Below, piece by piece: positions 29,584 to 39,932 of a DNA stretch of 64,000 nucleotides (position 1 is its first letter; every line of letters starts with the position of its first letter). The translations under genes were made by a program, and so were the position numbers. The notes below the pieces were generated by a model. The model had not been told where the DNA came from. It saw nothing but the letters and a program-made list of their open reading frames with translations, and made no database searches. This DNA is from Rufibacter roseus. Its GTDB lineage: Bacteria; Bacteroidota; Bacteroidia; Cytophagales; Hymenobacteraceae. The DNA is taken from assembly GCF_001647285.1 (NCBI RefSeq), contig NZ_LRML01000016.1, forward strand, positions 41,846 to 105,845, read 5' to 3'.

Positions 29584-29902
29584 TACTGTCTCTGAACTAA
29601 ATTAAACAAAGTCTTGTCTTACAGCCCGGGGAAGCTATTTATCATAGCTTCCCCGGGCTTTTTTCATTTTTCTACTGCGACAAATACTTAGTCTGTTTGT
29701 GAAAAAATACTTACTTAAATGCATAACAAATTTTATTATTCTTTGTTATTAAATATAATGTTACCAACACGTAACAATACAACAAAAAAGAATAGCAAAC
29801 TAAAAGTCTGCCATAACAGACAAAATTTCAACTCTTATCACTTTATCAATATTTCACCCTTCAGGTAGTTATAGAATTATTTCTATATACCACTTACAAG
29901 AT
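29584..29902. other. Intergenic region between the giant paralogs
   Basis: 319 bp. A strong terminator (29623-29666) is followed by AT-rich sequence with the inverted repeat TGTTAC-6-GTAACA near 29759-29776, a possible operator, and GTCTG-6-CAGAC near 29807. So the second gene probably has its own promoter. Confidence 0.5.
29623..29666 (+). terminator. Strong Rho-independent terminator
   Basis: Perfect 16-bp stem (29623-29638 with 29644-29659, core AGCCCGGGGAAGC), 5-nt loop, then six to seven T. Confidence 0.92.
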
Positions 29903-32900
29903 ATGAGAAAAGATTTTTACCTTCCAGAGACCCACTTTTTCAGAACTTTTTATTTAGTAACGTTTCTTTTACTGTTTGTTTCAGTAACATCCCCTTTGTA
30001 TGGTCAAACTCCAGGTCTGATTATACAGAGAGCTCAGAGTCCGGGTACAGCTATTTTAGACCCTAATGGAGACGGCTATACTTCCAGAACTTCATCAGGG
30101 TTTGTGAATGGCCAGGACATGGGTACGGCTAGCGAATTACCGTTTCGTTTCTTACCACAAATGCCAAACCCTTCTGGTCCTGAGCCTACCGGTGATTTAG
30201 TTACAGGGGCTAGTGGTGGGCATACTGATTTGGTTAATGCCCCTTTAGCAATGGGTTTTACCGGCACCCATGTTTTATTTCGAGTTAGAGTTGGGGGGAA
30301 TTCTACTGCCTCTAAAGGTTATAGTTTTTTAATAGACTCTGACGGTGTATTTAATAAACAGAAACTAGCAAACGGAACCCTTGTAGACTACGCTACTCCC
30401 TCTAAGGTTAAAAACCTGGGTTTTGAATATGAGGTTGTTCTGGCGTTGAATTTTGATGTGGTGGTGTACAGGCACTCTGGGAGTGGAGATCAAAATGACC
30501 CGGTTTCCAGCAATGTTATATGGCGAGGCTCAGCCAATGGTGGGTATAACAGATACTTTCAAAAATCAGTGGCAGCCTCTACAGCTAGCGGTAACCCAGA
30601 TTTCTTTTTTGACTTTTACATTCCGCTTACTGCCTTTGCTGGAGACGGAGGCTCAGGCATTAGCCCTGACTCCCCTCTAAGAATTTCAGGTTCCACGGTA
30701 ACGAGTGCTCAAACAGGGTTAGAAGGCACTATTTCAGACATTGGTGGGGTAAACGATAAATTATACAACAATGATAAAATCAGAATCTGGAAAGAACTGA
30801 TTCCTATCTTCCCGCCTACTTCTTTAAATCAACTGATGAATGGGGAATTTTGCTCTGCGGCACCAGTTGCCCCAGGGGTGAATTCTCCCATCACAACCGC
30901 CAGTACTTCTATTGCCGGTACGTCTACAGAAATTGGTTCTACAGTTAAAGTATACCGCAACGGTATAGAGCTAATACCGGTTACCCCTGTTACAGTTGGC
31001 AGTAACGGCACCTGGTCTTTTAATCTTTTATCAGGTATATCCCTCAATTTAGGAGATGTCATTACAGCCAGAATTTACCGGCCTGGCAGCGGATCATGCC
31101 CAGAGGTTACGTCTGTTTCTTCTAATTCCGTTACTGTTACCAATGTCATCAAAGGGCAATGTGATGCTACTCCCCCAACTTCCATGACTCTAAACAATGG
31201 GTCAAAATCAATAAATATAGTAACAGCATACAGCGGCTTAACTAGCCAAACGCTTAAAGTTTATTTAGATGGCAATCTTTTAACCGGTACGGTAGTGGCT
31301 ACCTCCACGAGCACTACCTACACCTTTACGCCTAGTACCTCTAGTAATCAATTTGCCTTTGCCTATGATAACTCTAATGCCACCAGCTACGGAACTCTTA
31401 CTGCAACAGTTGTAGTAGGTAGCTGCGAATCTAGACGCTCGCCAAGCTATTATCTTAGTGGGAACAGTTTCAGCACATCTCCTACGGCAAAAACAACCGC
31501 TCAACCAGCTATTTCAACCACTACTCTTTGCTCTGCCACTACAACCTTAACAGGTACATCAGCAGCAAATTCCTATATTTATTTATATGTAGATGGGGAG
31601 CCTGTTCTGCAAAGTTCGAATGGCAGTATCGTATCTTCTGCGCAGGCAAATGCCAGTGGAATGTGGTCTATTGATCTAAGGCATTTTAGCATCATGAACG
31701 GAGACGTGTTGTCTGTTAGAGCAAAAGAACCTGATGCTTCTGCCTCTACCAGTAATCCTTTTAAGGGGCTCTCCGCTCTTTCTGCAGGAGTTACTATGGG
31801 TACCTGCGCAACTGCTACACCTGTCATTACGGGTACTTATTGTCCAAGTGCAACGGTAATTAACGGTACATCTACAGAGGCTAATGGAACCTTGGTGTCC
31901 GTTTACCGGAGAGAAGGCTCAACTCCAAATCCAGCTACTGATACAAGAATCATTGAAGCAGCAACCGTTTCGGGTAATGCCTGGTCAGCTCCAGTGGCTG
32001 GCTTTGCTAATTTGCAAGGTGGGCAAGTTCTATATGCCATTGCCACGGCACCCGGTAAAACAGAGAGTGGTGCTTCTACCGCCATCACTGTTCAGTCACC
32101 TGCCACAGCTGCTTCTTATGGCCTCTCCATCAATGCACCTATAAGACAGGGGGCAACTACTATCTCAGGTACCAGCACCACAAATGGCACCATCTTCCTC
32201 TATATAGATGGAGAAAAAATTGCCAGTACGGCAACTGTCACCGGTGCCAGCGGTACTACCCCTGTGACCTGGACCATTAACCTGTCAGCTGCGAACCAGC
32301 AAAACTTATCTACGGGCGTACCAGTCTCTGCTTCCATTGCTCCTTCTGGAGGTGGGTGTGAAAGCCAGCAAACGGCGGCGACTTTCGTTAGCTGCAATAC
32401 CCCGTCGACCAATCCTACTATTTCTCCTCTGAGTCAGACAATATGTAGCGGAAACCCCGCCATTATAACCGTAAACAACTCTCAAGACGGCGTCATTTAT
32501 CAGATATTTAACAATAATGAAGCTAGCGGAGCTGCTACTCTAGGCAACGGGGGCACCATTACGTTACGCTCTGCCCCGCTTGTTGGCGTTGGAAGTACAG
32601 TGTCGTTAACGGTAAGAGCATACAGAGTGGAATCGAGTAGCTGTAGCGTTACCTTAAATGGGTCATCAACAGTAACCATCAGAGAAGGACTAACTGTGTA
32701 CACCGCCTCTCCGGCAACTCAGGCTTTATGTAATGGCTCTACAGCCACCATATCCTTGTCGGGTTCGCAGACTGGAGTAAATTACCAATTACAGGTTTAC
32801 AATACGTCTACCTCACCCTACAGCTTCACAAATGTAGGTTCAGCCGTGGCAGGTACTGGCAGTGCCCTTACCTTTACTACTCCTTCAGTTACCGCAAACA

Positions 32901-35900
32901 CCAGATTCAAAGTAGTGGCCACAAACGGCACCTGTACAACGGATATGGGTGACCCTGTGGATGTAAATGTGACCACCATCAACCAAGGGTTAACTATCAC
33001 CCCTACTAGCCAGGCGGTTTGTAGCGGTTCTGGTACTACCACCGCCTCTGTTACTATTCAAAGCTCTCAGAGCGGAATTAATTACCGTTTGTTTAATATT
33101 ACAGACAATACCTTCACCGGAAATTCTGTAGCAGGTACCGGTGGAAGTATATCCCTAACATCTGGCGCCATTTCTGGTACGGTGGGCTCAACAAAGCAAT
33201 TTAAAGTTGTAGCCACTCCAGCGAGCCCTACCGGATGTTCCGGCACTGACCTTACCCAGCAGTTCTCGGTAACCATTTCCAATTCAGCTCCTTCGGCCAC
33301 ACCGGCTGTTACAGTAGTAAGTCCTATCTGTAGCGGGAGCCCTGCTGCTGTTACCATTACTAACTCGCAGAACGGAGTTTCTTACCAAGTTCAGTTAATC
33401 TCTGGAACAGCAGAGCCTTTTACTTATACTAACTTAGGTTCACCAGTATCAGGTACGGGAGGCACCATTACTTTAAGTACCTCAGTGTTCACCTCAGGCA
33501 CCTATAATCTAAGAGTGTTGGCAACCAATGGGTGCGGTAGTACTCCTTTAAGTCAAACAGCAACTGTCACCGTAAACCCTAGGCCTACTGCTTTCAACTT
33601 AAGCCCAGTAGTACAAACCGTTTGCTCTAACACTGCTGCGTCTTTTGTACTGGCAGGTTCACAAACCGGCGTTAACTACCAGTTGCAGCGATTCAATGGT
33701 ACTTCCTTTGTGAATGTCGGGACCGCTGTGGCAGGTACAGGTAGTACCCTCAGCTTTACTTCAGAGAACCTTACTGCCAATTCTACTTTTAAGGTGATAG
33801 CGTCAAATGGTACTTGTTCAGTTGACATGGGTAGTTCTGTTACTGTGAACGTATTACCTGCTTCCATTACTGTAAACCCCAACAGCCAATTGGTATGTAG
33901 CGGAAACAGCACAACCGTAACGTTACTTTCCTCTCAAAATGGGGTAAGCTATCAGATATTCAATGGATCTACTGCTTTTGGCAACACTGTAACCGGAACG
34001 GGTGGCGACATTACGTTGACCACTAATAGCTTCCCTTCAGCCGGTACTTATAACCTGAGTGTACGTGCTACTATTTCAGGCTCTACCAATTGCTTTACCA
34101 CCTACTCAAATGTGTTTAGTGTAACGGTGCCAAACAGTGCTCCCGCTACCTCTTTGTCAGTGACGCCAACCTCTGCTAATATATGCCTTGGGAATACAGC
34201 GTCTATCACCATAGGAAGTTCTGAGAATAATGTTTCTTACCAGTTACAGTTAGAATCAGGCACCTCACCAAACTTTACCTACACCAACCATGGTTCACCG
34301 GTGGTGGGTACTGGTGGAAACATCACCATACAGACGTTAGCATTATCAGCAGGAACATACACATTTAGAATTTTAGCTTCAAACGGCTGCACTAGCGCTG
34401 CCTTGGCTCAGAAGGTGGTGGTAACGGTAAATGCCGCTTTAAATACGGGTCTTAGTATTACGCCAGCATCGCAGACACTTTGCTCCGGCTCTACTGCTTC
34501 TGTCACCGTGGCGTCACCGCAGGCTGGAGTTTCTTACCGACTGTACAATGTTACCACTAATGCTTTCAGTGGCAATGTAGTAGTAGCCCCTACAGGTGCC
34601 AGCTCCATTACCCTTACTTCAGGTGCATTGACACAGGTTGGAACTAATACCTTCAAAATTATTACCTCTAACAGTTGCAGTACTACTGAACAAACACAAA
34701 CTGTCTCAGTCAACGTATCACCTGCACCGGTGGCTCCTACCATTTCTGCTTCGGCAACTACGGTGTGCGGCAGCGGCAATGTCACCATTTCGGCTACCGG
34801 AAACCTAGTTAGTGGTGTTACTTACCAATTGTACAGAAATGGGGTTGCCGAGGGTAGCACCATCACCTATACAGGAAGTAACACTGTTTCTTTTACAGCG
34901 GCTGTCAGCAGTGGCTCCACTAACTTTACTATTGTGGCTTCTAGTACCAACTGCTCTCCTGCCACCTCAAGTGCGGCTACGGTGACAGTTTCTGCCACAC
35001 CAGCCACACCTCAGATTACGGCCTCTACCTCAACTGTCTGCGAATCTGGCGAGGTAACTATTACAGTAACTGGTGGATTGGTGAGTGGTGTCACATATCA
35101 GTTATTGCAGAACAATGTAGCCACTGGCACTCCTATTACCTTTAACGGTAGTAATACCATTGCTTTCACTACCACTATAAACGAATCAACAGAATTCAAA
35201 GTGGTGGCAAGCAGCACAGGTTGCCCATCAGCCACATCAGCTGGAAGAACTGTTACTGCCACCAACTTGGCAGCTATCTCCATTTCGCCGGCTACTCAGA
35301 CTATTTGCTCTGGTGCCGCCGCCGAAATTTATCTGAACGCCACTGAAACCGGAGTAACTTACCAAATACAGAAAAGTGAGAATGGGGCAGCTTATGTAAA
35401 TACTGGCTCTGCCTTCACTGGAACTGGATCAGCTGCCGAACTGACGACAGGTGCGCTTACAGTTAATAACACAGTTTTGAGGGTAATTGCCACGAGCGGA
35501 AATTGTAGCAAAACTATGACAGGAACATCAACTGTCACCATAGCCACTGCCGCTGCCGTTCAAACTGTGGCTTCCTCTACCTTAAACCAAAATGTATGCA
35601 GAGGTGAGAGAGCAACCATCACGATTAATAATTCTGTGCCAGGTACTAACTACCAATTACTGATTTCTTCAAACGGAAGCACTTTCTCACCAATTGGAGA
35701 GATGATGGAAGGTACCGGCACTATGATTCACTTACAGACAACTGCTCTCAACACCAATGGCTCTTATTCTATCAAAGTTGTTGGTTACTTGTCAGGATGC
35801 TCTCAGAATCAGGTAGACATGAGTGGAACTGCCTCCATTTCAGTCATTGACTGTGCCTTCACCTATTCAGTTGAACCGGCTTACATAGTAAGTTCATACA

Positions 35901-36763
35901 TCAAAGACGAAATCATTGCTACTCCAGAAGCCTCAGTCTTTGTGCCTGCTTCTTATGAATTAGTGGGTGGAACGTTAGTATCAGGTACTAATAAAATGAT
36001 TGGCGGTGGTCTTCTGCCCGGTACAGCTTTCTCAACCAGAACAGGTCAGATTTATGTTGACGACCCAGCACAACTGGTGGCAGGTACTGCCTATATTCAG
36101 TCAAGAGGCATCAATGGGTCAGAATCGCATATAGTGCCTATGACCTACAGCATGAACGATGATCAGAATTATCTGGCACCAGCCCGAACAGGCCAACCAG
36201 AAGTACTACCCGTCACGCTTATTTCATTTAATGCAAATAAAACCAACAATGGTGTGTTATTAGCATGGGCAACTGCCACCGAAAAAGACAATGACCACTT
36301 CCTGGTGCAGCGGAGCCTAGATGCTGTGAACTTCGTAACCGTAGGCCAAGTAGCAGGCAATGGAAATAGCGTAACGGTACAGTACTATAACTTCCTTGAC
36401 AAAGCAGCTCCGTCAGGTGTACTATACTACCGCCTGAAACAAGTAGATTTTAACGGCAAAGTTGAATATTCAAAAGTAATTTCCACGTTAATGTCTACCG
36501 CTGGAATAGAGCAGACCATGCGTGTTGCTCCTAACCCTTTCCAGAATAAGTTGCAGGTCAGCGTGTTCAGCAATGATTCAAGACAAGCGCAACTGGAAGT
36601 CAGATCACTGCAAAACAAAGTGGTGTTTTCGAAAATTGTGCAGCTTGCTGCCGGTGAAAACACATTTACGAATGACCTTTCACAATTGCCAAACGGAGCC
36701 TATGTAATCTCCGTTTCAGGTGCAGGCATTCATGTTGTTCAAAAAGTAATTAAGGTAGATTAA
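29903..36763 (+). CDS. Giant secreted Ig-like repeat protein with type IX sorting domain
   Basis: 2286-aa paralog of the preceding protein. The signal peptide ends near SPLYGQ. The N-terminal domain (35-315) matches the neighbour closely. Residues about 320-830 are diverse beta domains, and about 835-1985 hold twelve repeats of roughly 95 residues starting with a VCSGN-like cysteine motif and SQNGVSYQL-like strand. The C-terminus has PVTLISFNANKTNNG and a type A sorting domain (VAPNPFQN...GAYVISV...VQKVIKVD). Repeats of this kind give long fibrous adhesins. No enzyme domain is seen. The neighbouring pair probably arose by tandem duplication, then repeat expansion in this copy. Confidence 0.92.
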   Translation: MRKDFYLPETHFFRTFYLVTFLLLFVSVTSPLYGQTPGLIIQRAQSPGTAILDPNGDGYTSRTSSGFVNGQDMGTASELPFRFLPQMPNPSGPEPTGDLVTGASGGHTDLVNAPLAMGFTGTHVLFRVRVGGNSTASKGYSFLIDSDGVFNKQKLANGTLVDYATPSKVKNLGFEYEVVLALNFDVVVYRHSGSGDQNDPVSSNVIWRGSANGGYNRYFQKSVAASTASGNPDFFFDFYIPLTAFAGDGGSGISPDSPLRISGSTVTSAQTGLEGTISDIGGVNDKLYNNDKIRIWKELIPIFPPTSLNQLMNGEFCSAAPVAPGVNSPITTASTSIAGTSTEIGSTVKVYRNGIELIPVTPVTVGSNGTWSFNLLSGISLNLGDVITARIYRPGSGSCPEVTSVSSNSVTVTNVIKGQCDATPPTSMTLNNGSKSINIVTAYSGLTSQTLKVYLDGNLLTGTVVATSTSTTYTFTPSTSSNQFAFAYDNSNATSYGTLTATVVVGSCESRRSPSYYLSGNSFSTSPTAKTTAQPAISTTTLCSATTTLTGTSAANSYIYLYVDGEPVLQSSNGSIVSSAQANASGMWSIDLRHFSIMNGDVLSVRAKEPDASASTSNPFKGLSALSAGVTMGTCATATPVITGTYCPSATVINGTSTEANGTLVSVYRREGSTPNPATDTRIIEAATVSGNAWSAPVAGFANLQGGQVLYAIATAPGKTESGASTAITVQSPATAASYGLSINAPIRQGATTISGTSTTNGTIFLYIDGEKIASTATVTGASGTTPVTWTINLSAANQQNLSTGVPVSASIAPSGGGCESQQTAATFVSCNTPSTNPTISPLSQTICSGNPAIITVNNSQDGVIYQIFNNNEASGAATLGNGGTITLRSAPLVGVGSTVSLTVRAYRVESSSCSVTLNGSSTVTIREGLTVYTASPATQALCNGSTATISLSGSQTGVNYQLQVYNTSTSPYSFTNVGSAVAGTGSALTFTTPSVTANTRFKVVATNGTCTTDMGDPVDVNVTTINQGLTITPTSQAVCSGSGTTTASVTIQSSQSGINYRLFNITDNTFTGNSVAGTGGSISLTSGAISGTVGSTKQFKVVATPASPTGCSGTDLTQQFSVTISNSAPSATPAVTVVSPICSGSPAAVTITNSQNGVSYQVQLISGTAEPFTYTNLGSPVSGTGGTITLSTSVFTSGTYNLRVLATNGCGSTPLSQTATVTVNPRPTAFNLSPVVQTVCSNTAASFVLAGSQTGVNYQLQRFNGTSFVNVGTAVAGTGSTLSFTSENLTANSTFKVIASNGTCSVDMGSSVTVNVLPASITVNPNSQLVCSGNSTTVTLLSSQNGVSYQIFNGSTAFGNTVTGTGGDITLTTNSFPSAGTYNLSVRATISGSTNCFTTYSNVFSVTVPNSAPATSLSVTPTSANICLGNTASITIGSSENNVSYQLQLESGTSPNFTYTNHGSPVVGTGGNITIQTLALSAGTYTFRILASNGCTSAALAQKVVVTVNAALNTGLSITPASQTLCSGSTASVTVASPQAGVSYRLYNVTTNAFSGNVVVAPTGASSITLTSGALTQVGTNTFKIITSNSCSTTEQTQTVSVNVSPAPVAPTISASATTVCGSGNVTISATGNLVSGVTYQLYRNGVAEGSTITYTGSNTVSFTAAVSSGSTNFTIVASSTNCSPATSSAATVTVSATPATPQITASTSTVCESGEVTITVTGGLVSGVTYQLLQNNVATGTPITFNGSNTIAFTTTINESTEFKVVASSTGCPSATSAGRTVTATNLAAISISPATQTICSGAAAEIYLNATETGVTYQIQKSENGAAYVNTGSAFTGTGSAAELTTGALTVNNTVLRVIATSGNCSKTMTGTSTVTIATAAAVQTVASSTLNQNVCRGERATITINNSVPGTNYQLLISSNGSTFSPIGEMMEGTGTMIHLQTTALNTNGSYSIKVVGYLSGCSQNQVDMSGTASISVIDCAFTYSVEPAYIVSSYIKDEIIATPEASVFVPASYELVGGTLVSGTNKMIGGGLLPGTAFSTRTGQIYVDDPAQLVAGTAYIQSRGINGSESHIVPMTYSMNDDQNYLAPARTGQPEVLPVTLISFNANKTNNGVLLAWATATEKDNDHFLVQRSLDAVNFVTVGQVAGNGNSVTVQYYNFLDKAAPSGVLYYRLKQVDFNGKVEYSKVISTLMSTAGIEQTMRVAPNPFQNKLQVSVFSNDSRQAQLEVRSLQNKVVFSKIVQLAAGENTFTNDLSQLPNGAYVISVSGAGIHVVQKVIKVD

Positions 36764-36782
36764 CTTTGTCTTAAATAAGCTC

Positions 36783-36816
36783 AAAAAGCCTGTCCCAACG
36801 TAGGGCAGGCTTTTTT
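36783..36816 (+). terminator. Rho-independent terminator
   Basis: AAAAAGCCTGTCCC pairs with GGGCAGGCTTTTT (one bulge), 6-nt loop, six T. It closes the giant gene. Confidence 0.88.
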
Positions 36817-36830
36817 CTTTTCTACCGTAT

Positions 36831-36870
36831 CTGTTTTGGACTTGTTTTTCAAAAAGTAGCCGGAAAACAG
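36831..36870. repeat. Dispersed palindrome copy 8
   Basis: 40 bp, left half CTGTTTTGGACTTGTTTTT, right half AAAGTAGCCGGAAAACAG. Confidence 0.75.
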
Positions 36871-37026
36871 ACCTCCTTTGCACCCATCTGTAAGCCAGTA
36901 ATTTTCAAAACCGGTTCCTTTAGCGCCTATTCTGTAAAATTTATTTCGAGTAAGGTAAATTGATTGTGCTCATTTTCATGATTAAACCTGTTCATTTAGT
37001 AAATTCGCAGGTTTTATTTGATAAAT

Positions 37027-38361
37027 ATGAAAATCATGAAATTTGGAGGCACCTCCGTTGGCTCGGCTGAGCGAATGGGTGCTGTCTCGCAACTACTTCC
37101 CACCCAAGAACCAGTGATTGTAGTGCTGTCGGCTATGTCGGGTACTACTAACAGTTTGGTGCAGATTGGGCAGCAGCTGGCGCAAGGCGATGTGGCGCAG
37201 GCTGAATCTCTTACCTCTAATTTGGAGCAACATTACCATAAGGTAGTTGCAGAACTATATAAACAGGAAGCTTCCGTTCAAAAAGGGAAGCAGGTGATCG
37301 AGACATCTTTCAGTGAGATTAGAGAGCAGTTTGCTTCTTCTTTCACAGCTGTATCTGAAAAAATCATTCTGGCACAGGGTGAGTTGCTGTCTACGCAGTT
37401 GTTCCAAATTTTTCAGGAGGAAAAAGGAACACCTTCTGTGTTGCTTCCGGCTTTGGAATTCATGCGCATTACCGAAGACGAGGAGCCAGATCAGGCCTAT
37501 ATCCGGGAGAACATTCAGCAGCAATTGGCTAAATACCCTAATACGCAGCTGTTCATTACCCAAGGCTATATCTGCCGCAATGCCCGCAACCAGGTAGACA
37601 ACCTGAAACGCGGCGGCAGTGACTATTCGGCCTCTTTGATTGGAGCAGCAGTGAAGGCAAGTGAAATCCAGATCTGGACGGACATTGACGGAATGCACAA
37701 CAATGATCCGCGCGTAGTCAAAAACACCTACCCTATTGCTGAACTGTCATTTGACGAGGCGGCCGAGCTGGCCTATTTTGGCGCCAAAATACTTCACCCA
37801 TCCAGCATTCTGCCTGCCCAACAGCATAACATTCCGGTTAGGCTGCTGAACACCATGCAGCCAGAGGCGCAGGGTACTACCATTTCGTCAAAGAAATCAG
37901 GTAACCAGATAAAAGCTGTGGCCGCCAAAGACGGCATCATAGCCATTAAAATTAAGTCTAGCCGCATGTTGTTAGCTTATGGTTTCCTGCGCAGTGTTTT
38001 TGAAGTGTTTGAACGCTTCCGTACCCCTATTGACATGATCACCACGTCTGAGGTAGCTGTATCTTTGACTATTGATAATGCTACTTATCTTCCTGAAATT
38101 ACGGAAGCACTTCAACGTTTTGGGCAGGTGGAAATAGATACAGAGTTGACTATTGTATGCGTAGTAGGTGATTTTATGGAGGACAAGCCCAGAGCCGCAC
38201 TACGTGTGGTACAGTCTCTGCGGGAGATACCGTTGCGCATGATTTCATATGGTGGAAGCAAGAACAACATCAGCTTTTTGGTAAACACTACCCACAAAGA
38301 AGCTGCTTTGATCGCCATCAATGAAGGGGTTTTTCTGGAAAGAGAGGGTACCAATGCTTAA
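37027..38361 (+). CDS. lysC: Aspartate kinase
   Basis: 444-aa monofunctional kinase, first step of the aspartate family. KFGGTSVGS opens the kinase domain, with GGSDYSASLIGAA and DGMHNNDPRV further on. Residues about 305-444 hold ACT domains for feedback control. The frame also opens with TTG at 37018, but ATG 37027 starts the usual N-terminus. It overlaps lysA by 8 bp, so this isoenzyme is probably dedicated to lysine/diaminopimelate. A TAAATTCG sequence at 37000-37007 may be its -7 box. Confidence 0.94.
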   Translation: MKIMKFGGTSVGSAERMGAVSQLLPTQEPVIVVLSAMSGTTNSLVQIGQQLAQGDVAQAESLTSNLEQHYHKVVAELYKQEASVQKGKQVIETSFSEIREQFASSFTAVSEKIILAQGELLSTQLFQIFQEEKGTPSVLLPALEFMRITEDEEPDQAYIRENIQQQLAKYPNTQLFITQGYICRNARNQVDNLKRGGSDYSASLIGAAVKASEIQIWTDIDGMHNNDPRVVKNTYPIAELSFDEAAELAYFGAKILHPSSILPAQQHNIPVRLLNTMQPEAQGTTISSKKSGNQIKAVAAKDGIIAIKIKSSRMLLAYGFLRSVFEVFERFRTPIDMITTSEVAVSLTIDNATYLPEITEALQRFGQVEIDTELTIVCVVGDFMEDKPRAALRVVQSLREIPLRMISYGGSKNNISFLVNTTHKEAALIAINEGVFLEREGTNA

Positions 38362-39499
38362 GCAAAAGTTAGATCAGTTTGCGCAGCACCCTACACCTTT
38401 TTATTTGTATGACCTGGGTTTGCTCAGAACCACGCTTGATACAGCCAAAGCCGAGGCAACTAAATATGGCTACCAGGTACATTATGCCCTAAAAGCCAAT
38501 GCCAACGCTCCTATTTTACAAGAGATGCTGGCTCGTGGGTTTGGAGCAGACTGCGTGAGCGGTAACGAAGTAAAGAGAGCTTTGGAGGCCGGTTTCCCGG
38601 CTGATCATATTGTATTTGCCGGAGTAGGAAAGTCAGACCTGGAAATAAACTTGGCGCTTGATGCAGATATCTTCTGTTTTAATTGTGAATCAGTGCAGGA
38701 GATTGAGGTAATTCAAGAACTGGCAGCGGCCAAAGGTAAAACCGCGCAGGTAGCACTGCGCATTAACCCTAATGTTGATGCCTATACCCATAAATACATT
38801 ACCACTGGGCTAGAGGAAAATAAATTCGGCATTAATACCTGGGAGCTGGAGTCACTGCTGCCACAGTTTAGCCAATGGCCTAATGTAAAACTAATTGGGC
38901 TGCATTTCCATATTGGCTCCCAGATTACTGATTTGCGTGCTTTTGAAAATCTTTGTGGCCGTGTAAACGAAATACAGAATTGGTTTGAAGCACAGGGGCT
39001 CTCGTTTCCTCACCTGAATGTGGGTGGAGGCTTGGGGGTAGACTATCATCATCCGGAGGAAAAACCTATTGCTGATTTTGCCGCCTATTTTGCCATTTTC
39101 AATAATCTACTTGATAAACGGGAAGGACAGCAGGTACACTTTGAGTTAGGCAGAGCCTTGGTAGCTCCAAGCGGTAACCTTATCTCAAAAGTTCTTTATC
39201 TGAAGCACGGACAAAAAACAAATTTTGTCATTCTAGACGCCGGCATGACGGAGCTCATGCGTCCTGCTTTATACCAGGCATACCATAAGGTTGAGAACCT
39301 GACCAGCGAGTTACCTGCCATGCATTATGATGTGGTGGGCCCCATTTGTGAATCGTCTGACTGTTTCTCTAAAGGAATTGAGTTACCGGAAACGAAGCGC
39401 GGCGATTTAGTAGCCATCCGGACCGCTGGTGCTTACGGCGAAGTCATGGCTTCTGGATATAACCTACGTGATAGAGTGCAAGCTTTCTATTTAAATTAA
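38354..39499 (+). CDS. lysA: Diaminopimelate decarboxylase
   Basis: 381-aa PLP enzyme for the last step of lysine synthesis. The PLP lysine is K47 (HYALKANAN). HIGSQITD and GGGLGVDY bind the cofactor phosphate, and GPICESSDCF near residue 328 brings the active-site cysteine. An upstream ATG at 38321 is in frame, but ATG 38354 fits the usual start and gives an 8-bp overlap with lysC. It is cotranscribed with lysC. Confidence 0.94.
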   Translation: MLKQKLDQFAQHPTPFYLYDLGLLRTTLDTAKAEATKYGYQVHYALKANANAPILQEMLARGFGADCVSGNEVKRALEAGFPADHIVFAGVGKSDLEINLALDADIFCFNCESVQEIEVIQELAAAKGKTAQVALRINPNVDAYTHKYITTGLEENKFGINTWELESLLPQFSQWPNVKLIGLHFHIGSQITDLRAFENLCGRVNEIQNWFEAQGLSFPHLNVGGGLGVDYHHPEEKPIADFAAYFAIFNNLLDKREGQQVHFELGRALVAPSGNLISKVLYLKHGQKTNFVILDAGMTELMRPALYQAYHKVENLTSELPAMHYDVVGPICESSDCFSKGIELPETKRGDLVAIRTAGAYGEVMASGYNLRDRVQAFYLN

Positions 39500-39502
39500 C
39501 TT

Positions 39503-39540
39503 CTGCTTTAGGGCTGTATTTCAAAAAAACAGCGCTAAAT
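39503..39540. repeat. Dispersed palindrome copy 9 (degenerate)
   Basis: 38 bp, left CTGCTTTAGGGCTGTATTT, right AAAACAGCGCTAAAT. It begins 4 bp after the lysA stop. Confidence 0.65.
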
Positions 39541-39805
39541 GAAGATCAGGCCACGTCTCCACTTTTTTATAAATGGTGGTGATGTGGCCTGTTACCTTCG
39601 ATAAGGTTTAGAGGGTTTATTAAATAAACCCATCCTTACCCATCCGAGGAAAGGAATTTTACTTAGTAGCCGGCTAATAGGAGTTAGTAAGTGGCGACAA
39701 GATTGTCTTATGAATATGCCCTCAATTCTACTCACTCACCCTTGAAGATTCTTTTCTTTCTTTAATTAAAAGATATGGACTGTAGCATGCAATAAAATGA
39801 AGTCA

Positions 39806-39843
39806 TGTTTTAGCTCAATTTTTTAAAAAACAGCCCGAAAACG
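39806..39843. repeat. Dispersed palindrome copy 10
   Basis: 38 bp, left TGTTTTAGCTCAATTTT, right AAACAGCCCGAAAACG. It abuts the met operon terminator. Confidence 0.7.
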
Positions 39844-39870
39844 AAAACGCCCAACTTGCATGTTGGGCGC
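39842..39870 (-). terminator. Terminator of the metY-metX-hom operon
   Basis: On the minus strand CGCCCAAC pairs with GTTGGGCG (8 bp, 6-nt loop), followed by TTTTCGTTTTC. It lies 63 bp after the hom stop. Confidence 0.75.
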
Positions 39871-39932
39871 CTTGCGAACTAAACAAACTATTAAAACAAG
39901 CTATTTTAAAAGGCTTTTCAACCTTATTTATA

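Larger units (their letters stand above)
39500..39932. other. Convergent intergenic region with two palindromes and a terminator
   Basis: 433 bp between lysA and hom. It has dispersed palindromes at 39503 and 39806, a GGCCAC-based hairpin at about 39548-39590 that may terminate lysA, and the met operon terminator at 39842-39870. No gene is seen. Confidence 0.55.

Noticed and set aside
39842..39870. GCCCAAC…GTTGGGC looks like paired attC cores
   Set aside because: The arms are only 6 nt apart, there is no second pair of boxes and it sits right behind hom with a T-rich tail: a terminator.
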